From Telopea speciosissima (lineage: Eukaryota > Streptophyta > Magnoliopsida > Proteales > Proteaceae), in NCBI RefSeq assembly GCF_018873765.1, contig NC_057919.1:67946984-68010983 (forward strand): DNA of 64,000 bases, read 5' to 3'. This document shows positions 11,825 to 24,089 of the stretch, one piece after another. Every line of letters starts with the position of its first letter. The first letter of the stretch is position 1. The notes under the pieces are model-generated. The model made no database searches. It was given only the letters and a program-made list of their open reading frames with translations, and was not told where the DNA came from. The translations under genes and the position numbers were made by a program.

Positions 11825-12085
11825 GATGCACAAATCTTGAGCACGTAGGTTAGTCTCATGGTCTTCTTATTGATCGATTCTCTACTGCCACACTTCACGC
11901 TTTTTATGATTGAGCAGGTAGTTCTGATGATCGTAAATTCATTGGTAGTTATGTAATTTTTGTGTGTCCAAATCTGATTTCTCGAAACTCCCGTTAGTAG
12001 AAAACTATTGCCAAGTCTTCCACTGAGGCTGAATATAAATCTTTAGCTGAATGGGTGTAGTTGTTCTGTCTTGTGAAAGAGTGAT
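11825..12085 (+). mobile_element. Relic of a copia RNase H domain
   Basis: Reading with stops gives DRFSTATLHAFYD, SSDDRKFIGSYVIFV, NLISRNS and AKSSTEAEYKSLAEW. This is the well-known SDADWAG...DRKSTGGY...SSTEAEYRAL order of copia RNase H. No LTR or other domain is attached. Confidence 0.75.
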
Positions 12086-13469
12086 ATGGTAATTCAAACT
12101 CATAGATATCTATGAACATCTCTAAAGTCTAAATAGGCCTTGCATCAAATTTTAGCTGTAAAATCATCATTTACCCTCCAGTCAGTTATCATGTATTGCA
12201 CGTATCCTTTTAAGCCTAATCCCCCCCCCCCCCCCCCAAAAAAAAAAAAAATTTTTCCATATATTGTTTTACTATATATGGTTAATTTCAATTAAAGTTG
12301 ACACTTGACATGTAAATAGGGGACTTGGTATCTACATATCCATAAAATTTCAATTCCACGTTGTTTGCCTCGTTTTTACAAGATCTAGGCATCTTTTTTT
12401 TTTTTGAAGATATGACAAGTTAGACATTAGACATATATCGGATGGTATGATAAGAAGTTCCTCATCTCTGTATGGAAAAAAAACAATGCAATTCATAAGC
12501 TGATTCCACTCCTACAAAACATGTTCAAATCTACCGTAGTCAAAGCTTATCACTCAAAATGTAAAATGACTCTCCAACATTGCATGACTGATCGTGGACA
12601 TTAGGGCTTCGTTTGGTAAGCGTTGGATGATGAATTTACATTCTGAGATGATAATTTCTCAGAATATATTATAGACAATAATACATTTTGAGATGAATTT
12701 ACATTAATCAATAATTTTCACTGTTACTATCATCTCAGAATAAATCCCAAGAATGCATACTACCCGCAAAGTAAGGAAAACTCTGTTCTTTCTTTAATTT
12801 TTGGGAAAAGCTCTCTGAGCCACTACTGGAGTGTACGCTAATACTCTCACTTCTTCTCACATAAAATTTCTGTCATTTAATGTACGAAACCGTTTTATCA
12901 CACATCATTTTTTTTTTAAGATATTATCACACATCATTGATGTGCTCCTCTATACTATTTGCTCATAAAACCCCTCTCCATTATTTATTTAATGACTTTT
13001 CAAATACAACTTCCGACTGAATCTTTGTTTGTTTGTTTAATTAGTTTTTTTTTTTTTTTTTTTTACTAAGTTTCCATTCACATGGATATTTGCATGATGA
13101 TGATGAGTGTAGCAGCAAAATTTCATCCGATGATAAGTATCAGGAATAGTGAGATGGGATCTTTCCGAATTTGACTAGTAAAGGGAATAATAATAACCAT
13201 GGATGGGTGGGTAAACCTTCCATGAGTGGAGTGGAGGAAAGCTTCTGCCTTTTTGTTTCTTACTCTATTCAATTTAATTTCATTTCTATCAATTTCTTGC
13301 GAAACAAACATACTCAACTCTCCAACCAAATAACCCAAGATCCAATAAATAAATGTTGCGGCACATGTACACTGTCCCCTCAGGGTGGAAATGGGTCGGA
13401 CACTCGGACCTGTGTTTGGCTTGACTTGCACCTCTACCTCGTCTCATCCCTTTCGACAGCATTCCCTTT
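12086..13469. other. Non-genic DNA
   Basis: A C17 run turns directly into an A-run at 12222-12253. 12605-12770 resembles half of a hAT-type MITE (GGGCTTCGTTTGGTAAGCG, CATCTCAGAATAAATCCC). A T-run lies near 13047-13066. No gene is seen. Confidence 0.5.
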
Positions 13470-13706
13470 TAGGGGTGTAAATGAATACCCGAAATCCATT
13501 TTTGGATCCGTGTTTCTATCTGTTTAGTACTATCCGAATCCGTTCGAAAGCTAAACGGGTGCAGATACAGATAGGCTATAGTTATCCGCAAAACTATATT
13601 TACATGTAAATGGATAAAATATTCAATCCGAATCGGTCCGAAAGTTAATTGGATACAGATGCAAATATAACACTATCTGAGCCAAATCCGATCCGTTTAC
13701 ATCCCT
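13470..13706. mobile_element. MITE with AGGGGTGTAAA ends and 9-bp target duplication
   Basis: The ends are AGGGGTGTAAATG and CCGTTTACATCCCT. ATTCCCTTT is found on both sides (13461-13469 and 13707-13715), a perfect 9-bp duplication as in Mutator-like elements. The body is rich in ATCCGNATCC words and contains CGGATAACTATAG on its minus strand. A reverse-orientation copy lies at 43315-43565. Confidence 0.8.
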
Positions 13707-14645
13707 ATTCCCTTTATGTTTTGTGTCATTGTCTCATTTACGGTGTAAGTTTGACCGATGAGTCCGAGCCCGCCCTAAACTCGACTGGGGGCCTAGGTTG
13801 GGCTAGGGTTGAAATTTTTAGGCCTGAGGTAGAGTCGGGCTGAGCTTGGCTCGACTTGGCCCTTTATATTTATAATATATAGTTTTAAATAATAATTTCA
13901 TATGTAATTGTACAGAAAAAACAGGAGATTAGCCTGACCTTGCCTAGCTTTGAAATGACAAAAATAAGAGTAAATTACTCAAACTTCCCCTAACCTTCGA
14001 CCTTACTATACGTTTTTTGACAATTACTCAAACCTTCCTTACTTTTCAAACAATTTTACATTTAACCCCGTTAGTATTTTAAGGTTAATTAATAGCTAAA
14101 TTTTGGAAAACGATTTTTTACTGGCCCTAGGAAACTAAATTTTGAAAAACGATTTTAATAGTTAAATTTCGAAATCTTTCATCTCGATAACCGGAGGGTT
14201 TTCAAACTTTCATTATTAACAAGTTCCCAGACAAGCATCAGATTCCTCAAAAATCCAATCTTTACAAAAGTCAAAAACATGACAAACAAATTGATTTATC
14301 AAAATCAAAACAGAGATTTTTCCCGCCTTCAAGAGAGACTTTTTCCTTCTTGGGATCTTCATCTTCTTTACCTGGCTCTCTCCATCACCTCTCAAATTGA
14401 TTGGCGTTCCGACCACCCTACCGCTTTTCAAGCAAAGAACGGCAGTGGAAGGGAGTTTAGACTCAGAGTCCCTGTGAAACTCAAAGAGGACGACGAAATT
14501 ATGTATCTTTCGAATCAAGAGTGGGAATTCCTGCGCTGGAAACGAGTGTCTGAACAAGCGCGACGTTGATTAGATGTACCAGCGCCAAGAAAGCCTCTAA
14601 GGAAGACGACCTTCTCCTCCACTAAGACGAGAATACAACAGCAAA
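13707..14645. other. Non-genic DNA
   Basis: 13745-13870 is GTCGGGC-type repeat. 13970-14170 begins GAGTAAATTACTCAAAC and has CCCCGTTAGTATTTTAAGG, like the left end of a GTAAATTA-type long element whose right end I could not find. Short frames at 14216-14569 have no recognisable homology. Confidence 0.45.
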
Positions 14646-14784
14646 AAAGGGAGAATGTTCTCAGTACCGCAGCGCAGCCCGTGTCCAGGCACACGGGCAG
14701 CCTGTGCATGAGGCAGGGTGGTCATTGCGCCTACACCCGTGCCTGGGCACAAGCTGCGCTGCGGCACAGAGAATAGCACCCCTT
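14646..14784. repeat. Palindromic MITE, family TTCTCTGTGCCGCAGC (copy 1)
   Basis: The left arm GAATGTTCTCAGTACCGCAG, then CGCAGCCCGTGTCCAGGCAC, pairs with the right arm GTGCCTGGGCACAAGCTGCG, then CTGCGGCACAGAGAAT. The centre has GGGTGGTCATTGCGCC. Related copies: 14868-14999, 23515-23640 and 53015-53148. Confidence 0.8.
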
Positions 14785-14867
14785 AAAGTTAAATTAAGGT
14801 TGAAGTAGCTCCACTGCTTGACAGAATTTTCTAAAACCTTTCTGAGGCAACTGAAAAATATGGCCAA

Positions 14868-14999
14868 ATGTTTTTTGTGCCGGGGTGCAGGCTGTGCCTA
14901 GACACATGGGGGTGGGAAAAATGACCACCATGCCCCCTTGAATGATAGGCCCATGTGTCTAGGTGCAGACTGCGCTGCAACATAGAGAACATCAGCCCA
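14868..14999. repeat. TTCTCTGTGCCGCAGC MITE (copy 2)
   Basis: Arms TGTGCCTAGACACATGGG and CCCATGTGTCTAGGTGCAG pair around AAAAATGACCACCATGCCCC. It lies only 84 bp from copy 1. Confidence 0.75.
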
Positions 15000-15084
15000 T
15001 TAATTAATGCTTATTTGTGGGATCTTTTGACAGAAGCTTTTATCTTACTACAAGTTTTAGTGCATTTTCTTCTTCAACCTTTCT

Positions 15085-16835
15085 CCCCTTTCTTTTTCTT
15101 GTTTTGATAAGAACATTTTATTAACGGAGGAACAAAGTTCCAAAGGAGTCTACAAAGAGAGGAATGGAAATACAAGAGGGGGCTGCTCATTCCAGAAATT
15201 AGAAACTTGGGATGATGCTCCATAGCCAGCAAGAAGGTCGGCAACATCATTCCCTTCCCTCAAAGTGTGCTTGAAAACAATGGCTCCAAACAAGTGAAGA
15301 AGATTCCAGCAGTCATTAACGATGTTGGTGATTCTCCAAGGAATTGAAGTTGGCTTGCGGAAGAGGCTATCAATCACTAAAAGATTGTCACTTTTGATAA
15401 TCAGATATATGATATTCCCAACCTTGAAGCAATTAATAGAGCATGCCACTAATGCATGATTCCAGCCGATACCAACAGAGAAGCAGCAAATGAAGAAATT
15501 GGAAGTCCTGCAAACCCCACCAATGCCAGCCTTCCCCGGATTGCTTGCGTCGTCCACATTGAATTTTGCAAAAGGGTCTAAGGGAGGGATCCATTTAACA
15601 AGCCGAGGTCTGGTATTTGCAGGATGTTGCCCTACATTTAAGAAATCCTTGACACTGGCTGTGGCTCTTAGAATAATATTGTTGATGTTGAAAGAGGAAT
15701 TCCTGAAGATGAGATCTTAGTAACTATTCCAAATATGCCAGAGAATATTACAAAATAGGAAAATCTTAAACTTGTGGTCCCTATTATCCACACATCCCGA
15801 TCCCATGATGTTGATGACTCCCTCTGAAATAGTTCTGCCGTGAAGAATGTCGAACAAACCCACCCGATTCCAGATAAGCTGAATAGTTGGGCATTCGAGG
15901 AACAAGTGATTGGCAGATTGAAGGTTATTGTGACAGATGAAGCACAGGGGATTGTGATTAAAGCCTCTAGGAATAAGGACATCTGGTAAAGGAAGCTTTT
16001 GGTGCAACAGTTTCCAAATTAGATGTTGAATTTTCTGTGCTGTAGGGAGGGGCCAAATTTTGAGTCAGTTAGGGTTGGATTGGAAGGAAAGGCCATTGAT
16101 AGCTAACAAATAAGCCAAAGTAGCAGTGAATATGCTTGAAGCTGTGACAGCCCAGACGGATTTATCCTCAGTTGGAAAGATGGGTAAAGGGATGGAAAAG
16201 ATAGAAAAGGCCACATCCGGTGGCCACCAATGGAAGATTAGATCTCTTTTCCAGGATGTGGAAACAGGATTTATGAAAAAGTCTACAGATGTAGGAGCAT
16301 TGACTAGCAGGGGAAAGGGGCCAGTTGATGGGGGATGATTTGGAATCTAGAAATCCAACCAAGGATTAATAGTTCTGCCATTGCCTACTTGAAAGAAAAG
16401 GCCCTTGCGAAGGTCTTTAGTGGAGCAAATAGATTTCCAACCCCATGAAGAAGCTTGAGAACAGTTGGCCTGTAAGAAAGAGAAAGAAGGAAAGTATTTG
16501 GCTTTCATGATATTGGCCCAGAGAGAGAATGAGGGGGTTGGAGTATTTCCCATCCTTTTTTAGCAAGAATTGCTTGGTTCATTAGAGTAGAGAGTTTGAC
16601 ATTTAAATTCCCGTTTCTTTTGGGAAGACAAATGATGTTCCAAGAAATTGTGGGCACTACAGAGTTGTTACCACTTGACCAGAAAAACTTTCTACAAGTG
16701 GAGTCAATGATTTTGTGATTTGAAACTGGAAGCTTGAAGCCCGGACATAGAATAGAGAGACATTGCAGATAAAGTAGATTGCACAAGAACGGTTTTACCT
16801 ACAGGACTAAGGACCTGGGACTTCCAATGTTGAAG
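15085..16835 (-). mobile_element. L1-type LINE fragment: RT C-terminus, zf-RVT, RNase H
   Basis: On the minus strand, 16786-16505 reads PGFKLPVSNHKIIDSTCRKF and NQAILAKKGWEIL, the end of a plant LINE reverse transcriptase. 16553-16340 has IMKAKYFPSFSFL and GNGRTINPWLDF. 16007-15717 holds the zf-RVT zinc motif (CFICHNNLQSANHLFLEC) and an ILWHIWNS block. 15557-15150 is RNase H (GIGGVCRTS, IIKSDNLLVIDSL, HTLREGNDVADLLA). The 3' end has AATAAA followed by an A-rich tail near 15085-15125. Multiple frameshifts and stops occur and the 5' half is missing. The catalytic core of RT is not in the window. Confidence 0.88.
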
Positions 16836-17257
16836 TTTGGAATTAACTTTGGTGATAAGTTTCTCCCCTTTCCTCTCCTCGTTTGAAATGGTGTGGATAA
16901 TGAAAGAAAAACCAAGTTTTGGTCATATAAATAAGGGTATTTTGGTCATAGTAGATTTGTTACTAACACTGTTAACAAACTAGGATTAAGTGCAAAAAAA
17001 TAAAGGAAAAAATAACGACTATCACGGTCAAGCAAGATCAACCCGGCCAATCGAATCAGAGTCAATCATGGAGCCGTGGAGGCGGTTTTAGAAAAAAAAC
17101 CAGAAAACAGAATGGTTCGTAGTAGATTTCGGAGCTGAAACTTGAACCGTGTGATCAAAGACGTAACGGAGGGTCAGATATAAACCATTTTAATCGATCT
17201 GTTTCTCGTCTAAATGTCCAATAAGTATCCTCCACGTAAATAGCGTTACCCCCTCCC
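16836..17257. other. Region upstream of the H1 gene
   Basis: From the broken 5' edge of the LINE to the H1 TATA box. 16845-17000 includes GGTCATATAAATAAGGG and GTTACTAACACTGTTAAC stretches. 17030-17250 is the likely proximal promoter. Confidence 0.45.
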
Positions 17258-17264
17258 TATAAAA
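17258..17264 (+). promoter_or_regulatory. TATA box of the histone H1 gene
   Basis: TATAAAA lies about 120 bp before the H1 start codon. This spacing would give a 5' leader of roughly 85-90 nt. ACGT-core motifs flank it (CCACGTAAA near 17232 and GACGTGGGC near 17272); these resemble G-box/ABRE cores and could make the gene stress-responsive. That regulatory reading is inference. Confidence 0.6.
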
Positions 17265-17381
17265 CTCGGCCGACGTGGGCCATTTTTATAAGTTTTACGT
17301 TCCCGCTTTCCCTCTTTGCTGTGTTTTCTTTACATTTGAAATTTGAAAGAGCGAATCCTAAGATCTGAAGGGAAGGAAACA

Positions 17382-18088
17382 ATGGTGAAGGCATCGACTA
17401 GTACGGGAGCGATTTCGAAACCCAATTCCGAGATCAAGAAATCCACCCTCCTCCATCCTCCATACTTTCAGGTTTCTTTCGCATCTCTTTCTCTCATCTT
17501 CGTCTTCTTTGCTTATGTACAGATCGTTTAATGTGTCTTTGAATGTCTTATTAGATGATAACTGAAGCAATATCTTCGCTCAAAGATCGGACCGGTTCAA
17601 GCCAACCTGCAATTGCCAAATTCATGGATGAAAAGTATGGAACGGGTCTTCCCCAAAATTTCAAGAAGGTATTGTCTGTCCAATTGAAGAAATTCGCTCA
17701 ATCGGAGAGATTGGTGAAGGTCAAAAACTCTTACAAAATCTCTGTCACCGAGAAGCTCAAACCGGTTAGTCTCGGAGTTCAAGTGAAGCGACAGAGGAAG
17801 GACAAGGCAGCCGGGGATACAATCACCGTAAAGATGGAGAAGAAGAAGGAAATTGGAAAGGTGAAGATACAGAAGACCAAAGAAACAGGGATGGTCTCTA
17901 CACCAAAGAACAACAAGAAGAAGCCGGTGAAGACACTGAAACCAAAGTCTTCTATCAAAAAGGTGGGGAAAGTGAAGCGGTTGAGCCAGGTTAAAACTCC
18001 CGAAGGAATGAAAAGGAAGAGAGCTCCAACCCCATGGGAAGCACCAAAGTCCAGCAAAGGTTCGAAGGCTGTGCCGAAGAAAGCTTAA
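17382..18088 (+). CDS. Linker histone H1 (two exons)
   Basis: Exon 1 is 17382-17471 (30 codons, ending HPPYFQ). The intron is 17472-17554 (83 bp, GT...AG, pyrimidine-rich). Exon 2 is 17555-18088, joined in phase 0. The 207-residue product has a short N-terminal tail, a winged-helix H15 globular domain at about 25-93 (PPYFQMITEAISSLKDR, then GLPQNF and SVQLKKF) and a Lys/Pro/Ala-rich C-terminal tail (94-207). The globular domain binds the nucleosome dyad and the tail neutralises linker DNA, compacting chromatin. An intron early in the globular domain is common in plant H1 genes. No AT-hook (RGRP core) is seen, which argues against an HMG-Y type protein that also has an H15 domain. The C-tail is short compared with many major plant H1s, so a minor or stress-type variant is possible but not shown. 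A TATA box lies 118 bp upstream of the ATG. Confidence 0.9.
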
Positions 18089-18437
18089 TAAAAAACTGGT
18101 TTTGTCTGTGTCTTACTCTATCAAATTTGAAATTAGTCGTTTCTTCCTGTAAATGGTTTCTTTAGATTTGCAAATTATTGTTATTACGATTCGTATGTGT
18201 AGTTGGCCATGTATTTTTCTGCTATAATGGCCGCTGGATTGGTGTAAATTCTCTTGTTTGGGGGGAAATATTACATGGGTTTCTCTCGTTTGGCTTCTCT
18301 ATGTGTGAATTGCAGAGACTCTTGCCCATCCGAGTTTTTGAAATGTTATAGTTATTTTCCCGTTTGGTTTGTGGATAAATTGTTTCGAATTTCAAAAGCC
18401 TAGTGGGTTCTATAAATTGGAACCTATTGAAAATTTA

Positions 18438-18798
18438 TGTAAATTACCCGTCATCCCTAGGTTTTCAAACGATACTTGGGTCACCCCTTGGTTTTTTAAA
18501 AAATTCAAATCATCTTTTCTATAGTAATGGTATTAGTTTGCTGTTAGTTATTGGTGGGATAGGATTATTTTACCCTTGTACTAAAACATATAGAAATAAA
18601 TTTATAGTACATTGCTTAAGGAGTTTAGGGATTTCAATTTATGTATTAAAGTGACATCATCATTTAATGGTATAGAACTAATTTTAGGAATTAATTTGTC
18701 ATATTGAGGTCTAAATTAGGGGATGATTTGAGTTTTTTCAAAAACTAGAGGTAATATGAGTTTGTTTGAAAACGAGGGGGTGATGTATAATTTACCCT
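18438..18798. mobile_element. Inverted-repeat element with GTAAATTA ends
   Basis: The left end GTAAATTACCCGTCATCCC, then GGTTTTCAAACGATACTTGG, is matched in reverse by the right end (complement of GAGTTTGTTTGAAAAC, then GATGTATAATTTACCC). Arms are about 80 bp and imperfect; AAAATTT lies on both sides. This resembles the outer ends of the elements at 46372 and 59071. It sits 350 bp downstream of the H1 gene. Confidence 0.65.
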
Positions 18799-20492
18799 TA
18801 AAATTTTAATATCATGAGACATTTGGAATCTCTTGTAAACATGAGATCTGATTAATTAAATCGTTTAATTTTAAAGCGTACACTGGGATTGATTTCTATA
18901 ATATTGTTCCATGTATGATATACTTTCTGTAGCAGCTAATTGGTCTGCAAAAAGTTAAAAAAAAAAAAAAAAGTTCTGCAAAAAGGTTTGGGTAATTTTA
19001 TTGGCTTGCAAGAAAAAATTAGGGTAGTTATTGGTGTCATAAGTGTTTGTAATATCTCTAGAAGTCCAAATAAATCTGAGCTATTTATTTTCATGGTTTG
19101 TGTTCTTGCTAATAACTGTAAAAGTGCCCATTAATGAATAAAGTATTGGCACACTAAGGGTTTTAATTGGTTTGATTTTAGTTAATGGGTTCAATTTTGA
19201 GTCGATTCAAGATATGAAAGGTGGAAACCATAACCAAACTTGTTATTAAATAGTTACAATATCCCAATTTGAAATCTAGTAATAAATGGTCTTGGTCAAC
19301 TGATTTTTATAAATGGTTTTAATTAAATAATTTTATCTAAGGATGTAAATAGATTGCATTCGGTCGGATAATGGCATTATTGTATTTGTACCCGATTTTT
19401 TGGACGGATGTGGATAATATCCTATCTGTTGACATCTTTAATGTTTTATTGATGAGGGTTAGGGTTGAGATTTGAGAGTTCAACTCTTCTTAGTCATTGA
19501 TTTTCTTATATTATCTACTTTTGATTTTATCTTGTATTTAGTTTAATAAATATGTGATTCTATGTATTACAAAGAAAAAGAATCACATCATCTTAACTTA
19601 TAAAATTAACCCAAAGGGTGTTGACGTATTGGCAAGTTGGAGCGAGCCACAAACTTGGGTGTCCTAAGTTCGAATCCCATTGCCCTCTCCTCCTTGGGGC
19701 AGCCATCACTCAGTCTCAAGCTAATTAGCAGTTGTGACTGAGGTTTAGTGCGACAATAGGCGTGGTGGCCGTCCTGTTGCCCAATGTGTCCATATTATAC
19801 CCCTTGTAAAAATAAAAAAATAAAAAAAAACTTAAAAAATTATAAAAATAAAAAAATTTGATTTGATAGACGGACACAAAGATATATTTCAGATATTTTA
19901 TTACCTTCGAATTGTTAAACGAATCGAATAATAATGGTTGGATAGGGGGATTATCATATTCGTATCTGATTAATTTTCGGATGGATTCAAATTCTTCTAA
20001 ATGGATACATGCGTGGATCAAATGCGGATTTTTGAATATCCGTTGACATCATTAGTTTTATCGATTTTAGTATTTATTTTTGTACCAATGACATTTCACA
20101 TCAAATGGTGATTTAAGAAATAAAAATAAATAAAATTAATTTGTATAATGTAAATCTACTATAATTTGAGCTAAAGATTATTTATTTATATTCATGCATT
20201 TTTTTACCGAGGCAATGACCCAACAAAGGTTCCTATTCTGTGACTACATTGAAGTGAAGGATTTTATAAAGGCAAAATGATCCTAATGTCCCTCCCACAA
20301 GCGCCGCGGAGGGGTGGGGGGGTGGGGAAGCCTTCCTATGTGCATCACCCTACCATGTAAGCTAGCAGATTAAGTTTTGAATAATTTTAAAAGGAGAAGC
20401 TTTTTATAATCATTAATGTTATAACACTTTACTATTTGTCACATGACAATACATGGGTTAATCCATGTGATAGAGGACCGGGCAAGCATCTT
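18799..20492. other. Non-genic DNA with MITE scraps
   Basis: 19335-19445 and 19860-20055 are diverged ATCCG-rich repeats, both ending GTTGACATC, with the SINE between them. The rest is AT-rich. Confidence 0.5.
19612..19832 (+). mobile_element. tRNA-derived SINE
   Basis: The head reads GTGTTGACGTATTGGCAAGTTGGAG, with an A-box-like part. B-box-like AAGTTCGAATCCC lies at 19666-19678. The body ends in an AAAATAAAAAAATAAAA tail near 19810-19830. It lies among diverged ATCCGAATCC-rich repeat DNA (19335-20055). Confidence 0.6.
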
Positions 20493-20679
20493 GAATCGTT
20501 ATCACCTCCAATTCTTGCCCGCTCCAATTCCCTCCAATCCCTCACATAGGAGCAGAAATGACCACTTTACCCACTGCCTGAACACACTGCCCAAGGTGGG
20601 GTAGGGTGGTCATTTCTACTCCTATGTGACGGATTGGAGGGAATTGGAGCGGGCAGCGAATTGGAGGTGATAAAAATTC
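20493..20679. mobile_element. Palindromic Mutator-like MITE, 187 bp (copy 1)
   Basis: Ends GAATCGTTATCACCTCC and GGAGGTGATAAAAATTC. Arms of about 75 bp run through CCCTCCAATCCCTCACATAGG and the core GCAGAAATGACCACTTTACC. Ten-base flanks CAAGCATCTT (20483-20492) and CAGACATCTT (20680-20689) differ at two positions. The same length and ends occur at 62584-62770. Confidence 0.85.
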
Positions 20680-20879
20680 CAGACATCTTACTGATATATT
20701 TTCAACTGAAAATGAGTGGAGGAGATATCTAAAATTAAAAATATGTCATTTGTATTCTATATCCATCTCCATTTGATGGCATTTTGATAATTTTACTAAA
20801 ATTTTGAATAAGAGTTTAAGCAACTTTTTTTGTTTACTTTGGATTTATATTTAACCATAATGATGTATATGAAGTTCTC

Positions 20880-21065
20880 TAAAAAAGCAGATAAACAAGT
20901 CTATGGAGAGAGGCAGTATCACTTGTGGTGCACCACACTTCCATGGGTAGAATTCCAAATCTTCTTGCTGCCTTCCAACCTTCCACAATACTGATGAGTT
21001 CTGCTTCTGTTTGATTTGTGGATGAATGATGACCTGCATCTGTTGACTGAGTGTGAGTGACGCAA
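20880..21065 (-). mobile_element. Possible LINE RNase H scrap
   Basis: Minus-strand reading TEAELISIVEGWKAARRFGI resembles the central AEA-----EGL--A---G helix of LINE RNase H. It is short, isolated and without flanking domains. Confidence 0.35.
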
Positions 21066-22679
21066 ATCAATGTGACTATGTGAGAGCTCTTTCTGTCACT
21101 CCTCGCTCTCCTCTCACACGCCAACACACTCATCAGCTATGCTCAACGAGATCATGAAGTACATACCTTTCATTGTCGCTCATCTCCGATCGCTCCAGCA
21201 GTTTATGGCTATTCTTCAAGGACAAAGCATCGAAGATTTGAAGAGGCCCACTTTTCTACAGGAACGACAACACAAAATGGACATTTTGGTGCATTCCAGA
21301 ACGAGGCCTATTCTAGAAATTTAAAATGGGAATGCATAACAAACATTGTGTATTTTTTTCATTCTACAATGTGTTCTAGACCTGGATGCATTCTAAGAAT
21401 ACATATCAAACATAGCATACTTATTCAGCATTTCATCGAACAACTCATGGGCAACCTTGTAGCTCCATGGAAAGTGCAAAATTAGAAGCTAATCGAAATC
21501 AATTATAACAAATAATGCAGCAACATTAAGCCAATAATTAGAAGGACAGAAGAACTGAAAACTGACCAAATTGGACCTCGAAATCCTCAAGAGAATTAGA
21601 TCTTGGAGAACAATACTTTTTTTTTTTTTTAATGAAGATCTATTATGAACAATGATGAATGAGACAATAAAAAAAAGGAAATGAAAAAATTTAAGAGAAA
21701 ACTCAACAAAAAAGGCATTAAAACCGCATGTTTTTTCCCTTGTGCATTCAAATTTGGAGGCAAGAGAGGGAAAATGACGGTCTTGCTTGCATGGTTCTTT
21801 ACTGCTTCAATGCCACATTCTTCAACAATTTCTCTCTCTTGCAATTAAATTTTTTTTTTTTTTTTTTCTTGTATTCTGTCTCTCTGTTGAATCAAATTTT
21901 TTTTGTAATTAAACATTGATGATTGTTGCAGGTTGCTCTCCATCTGTTCATTGTTTGTGACTGCTCTAATTTATGAATAACTCAAACAACTCGGTTGAAG
22001 GTGTATAAGTCGTCGAAGTTGTGGTATCTCAGGCAACAATCATTGAAGCTCATGACCTTCTTTATAATTTTTTCAATTGGTTGTAGATTTACAGGACTTT
22101 TAGAGGTTGAAGGTTGATAGTAATGAGGTGAGGTTGAGAGAATGATGTTTTTGGCGTTTCAGAATGTGTTCTTGATTTAGAATACATACCAAACACAACC
22201 TAAGATTGTACTTAGTATGCATTCTAGGAATAGATTTTGGGTTTAAAATGCATTCTGAAACCCTATTCTTTTCTACTTGGAACATCATAACACTTGCATG
22301 GAAAACAAAGATTAAAGAAATGCTTACGTTTAGTCAGGAAAAAGTCTTGCATATGGATACACTCGTGAGGGTTGACTTAGCCTAGAATGTTGTAAAGACA
22401 CAACATGTGTGACAATTAATATACACCTTAAAATATAAATATAGAGCAGTGAAATGACCATCTCACCCCTCCCCTTATGCCCATGCACACGATCCCATTA
22501 GCCCCGACACATGAGACACATTTTCTATATTTTTCAGATTACAACGAAGCATTCTAAGGCCAGAAATAAATAAAAAAAACCCCTCCTAGGTCTAAAAAAT
22601 TACTCTAAGTTCTCATTTCCTTGACTGTCTGTCTTGTAACAGAAACATTCTTGCTAAAAAATAGTGAGGGAGTAATTTC

Positions 22680-22905
22680 GACCTTCAATGGATTGGAGGA
22701 CCTTGATCTTCTACGGTGCCACGGGCAGAGCGGCCTGAGCGGCGCACATATAGGTCACCCTGCAATGACCGCCTTGCCCCTGCGGCCCTGCCCGAGCATC
22801 TTGCCCGAGCAAGGGTAAGGTGGTCATTGCTGGGCACCCTGTTTGTGCACCGCTTAGACCGTTCTAGGCAGGGCACCGTAGACGATCTGAATACTTGGAT
22901 AGGAG
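22680..22905. repeat. Palindromic MITE, family GATCNTCTACGG (copy 1)
   Basis: The left arm GATCTTCTACGGTGCC, then GAGCGGCGCAC, pairs with the right arm (GTGCACCGCTTAGACC, then GGGCACCGTAGACGATC). Both halves carry the core (GCAATGACCGCCTTGCCCC; GGTAAGGTGGTCATTGC). Confidence 0.7.
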
Positions 22906-23514
22906 AACTAATAATGACTACAATTTCTTGGGTGTTTCCTTCTTCTTAGGACGTAGGAACGTTTTTTTCCCTTGGCAGATGAAACCCTATGTGGGTGGAA
23001 TAGTTCAAATTGATGCCATTACCCTTGTTCTGATACCGCTTTTTAAAACCATGAGGCAAAAATTAAATAGAACCCCGTACCGCTCCACCACCCCCTACCA
23101 TCCACCTGGGGCCTCCCTCCTTGGCTTCCCCTTAGTGATCCATTGACCCTTTCGATAAATTGATCTCCAAAAATAAAAAAATTCTCAACACCGTCAGTGT
23201 AGGGATATTTTTCCACGTCCTCTCTAATCTTAAATACACTCTATCTCTTCTCTGACCATGTAGACCCCGTTATTGACAAGACCATTTCCCACGTTCCAAT
23301 TGCTATTGCCTAGGAGACATCGATAACCATCTCCATTAACTAATTACAATGGGCCAAGCCTTTAGGTTATTTTAGAAATTAACCCTTGTCCTACACTCAG
23401 GATTTTGGAGATAAGCTTGGTTGGTAGGATCCATGATTAAAGTATTAGATGAAAGGTGTAACTAAATTTCATTACTTTAACACTTTGAAGAAAGTAATAT
23501 ATAAAAATAAGGTC

Positions 23515-23640
23515 GATGTTCCGTGTGCCGCAGCCTAGACTCATGGGGACGGTATTTTTCCACCATTTAGGGGTGATGGGTGGTCATTTCGCCAACCCCA
23601 TGTGTCGCCTGTGCCCTCGGCAGGCACAGATAATATTTTT
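23515..23640. repeat. TTCTCTGTGCCGCAGC MITE (copy 3, diverged)
   Basis: GATGTTCCGTGTGCCGCAGC, ACTCATGGGGACGG, the core GGTGGTCATTTCGCC, ACCCCATGTGTCGCC and GGCAGGCACAGATAATATT. Confidence 0.65.
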
Positions 23641-24089
23641 CCCCTAAAATTATAAAAGTAATAGAAACTGTTGTAGCTTTGACTCAAGAGAGTTCAAAGC
23701 AAAATTTGCATCTAACCTTATTGGTTCGACTTGTTCTTTTCAATTTTGGGTCGTTTAAAATTTTCTTCCATCTAAAACGTATAATCACGCCTAATCCGTT
23801 GTGTGTATCAAATACTAATTACAAACAAATTTGTCATGCAAGTCGAATGACCTTTCATTATTATTTCTAAACAAGAGATCACATCAATATATATATATAT
23901 AATTGGAATACCTATTTAGGTTTGGTGAATTTGTTCTTTATTTAAGTTTGGTAATTGGTTTGAGCTTAAGAGTTAAGACACTAACTGTGGTGATTAATGA
24001 TAGCTTTTAGATTAATGGGACTCCTAATGATAATAACACCCATTTGAGAAAAGAGGAAAAAAGTATGGATTCATGGAATCAATGATAAG

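Noticed and set aside
14216..14569. Overlapping 96- to 113-codon frames as a gene
   Set aside because: No start context, domain or family resemblance; they lie between repeat relics.
13970..17015. One large GTAAATTA-type element spanning the LINE and ending before the H1 gene
   Set aside because: A left-end-like sequence is present near 13977, but no matching inverted right end was found near 17000.
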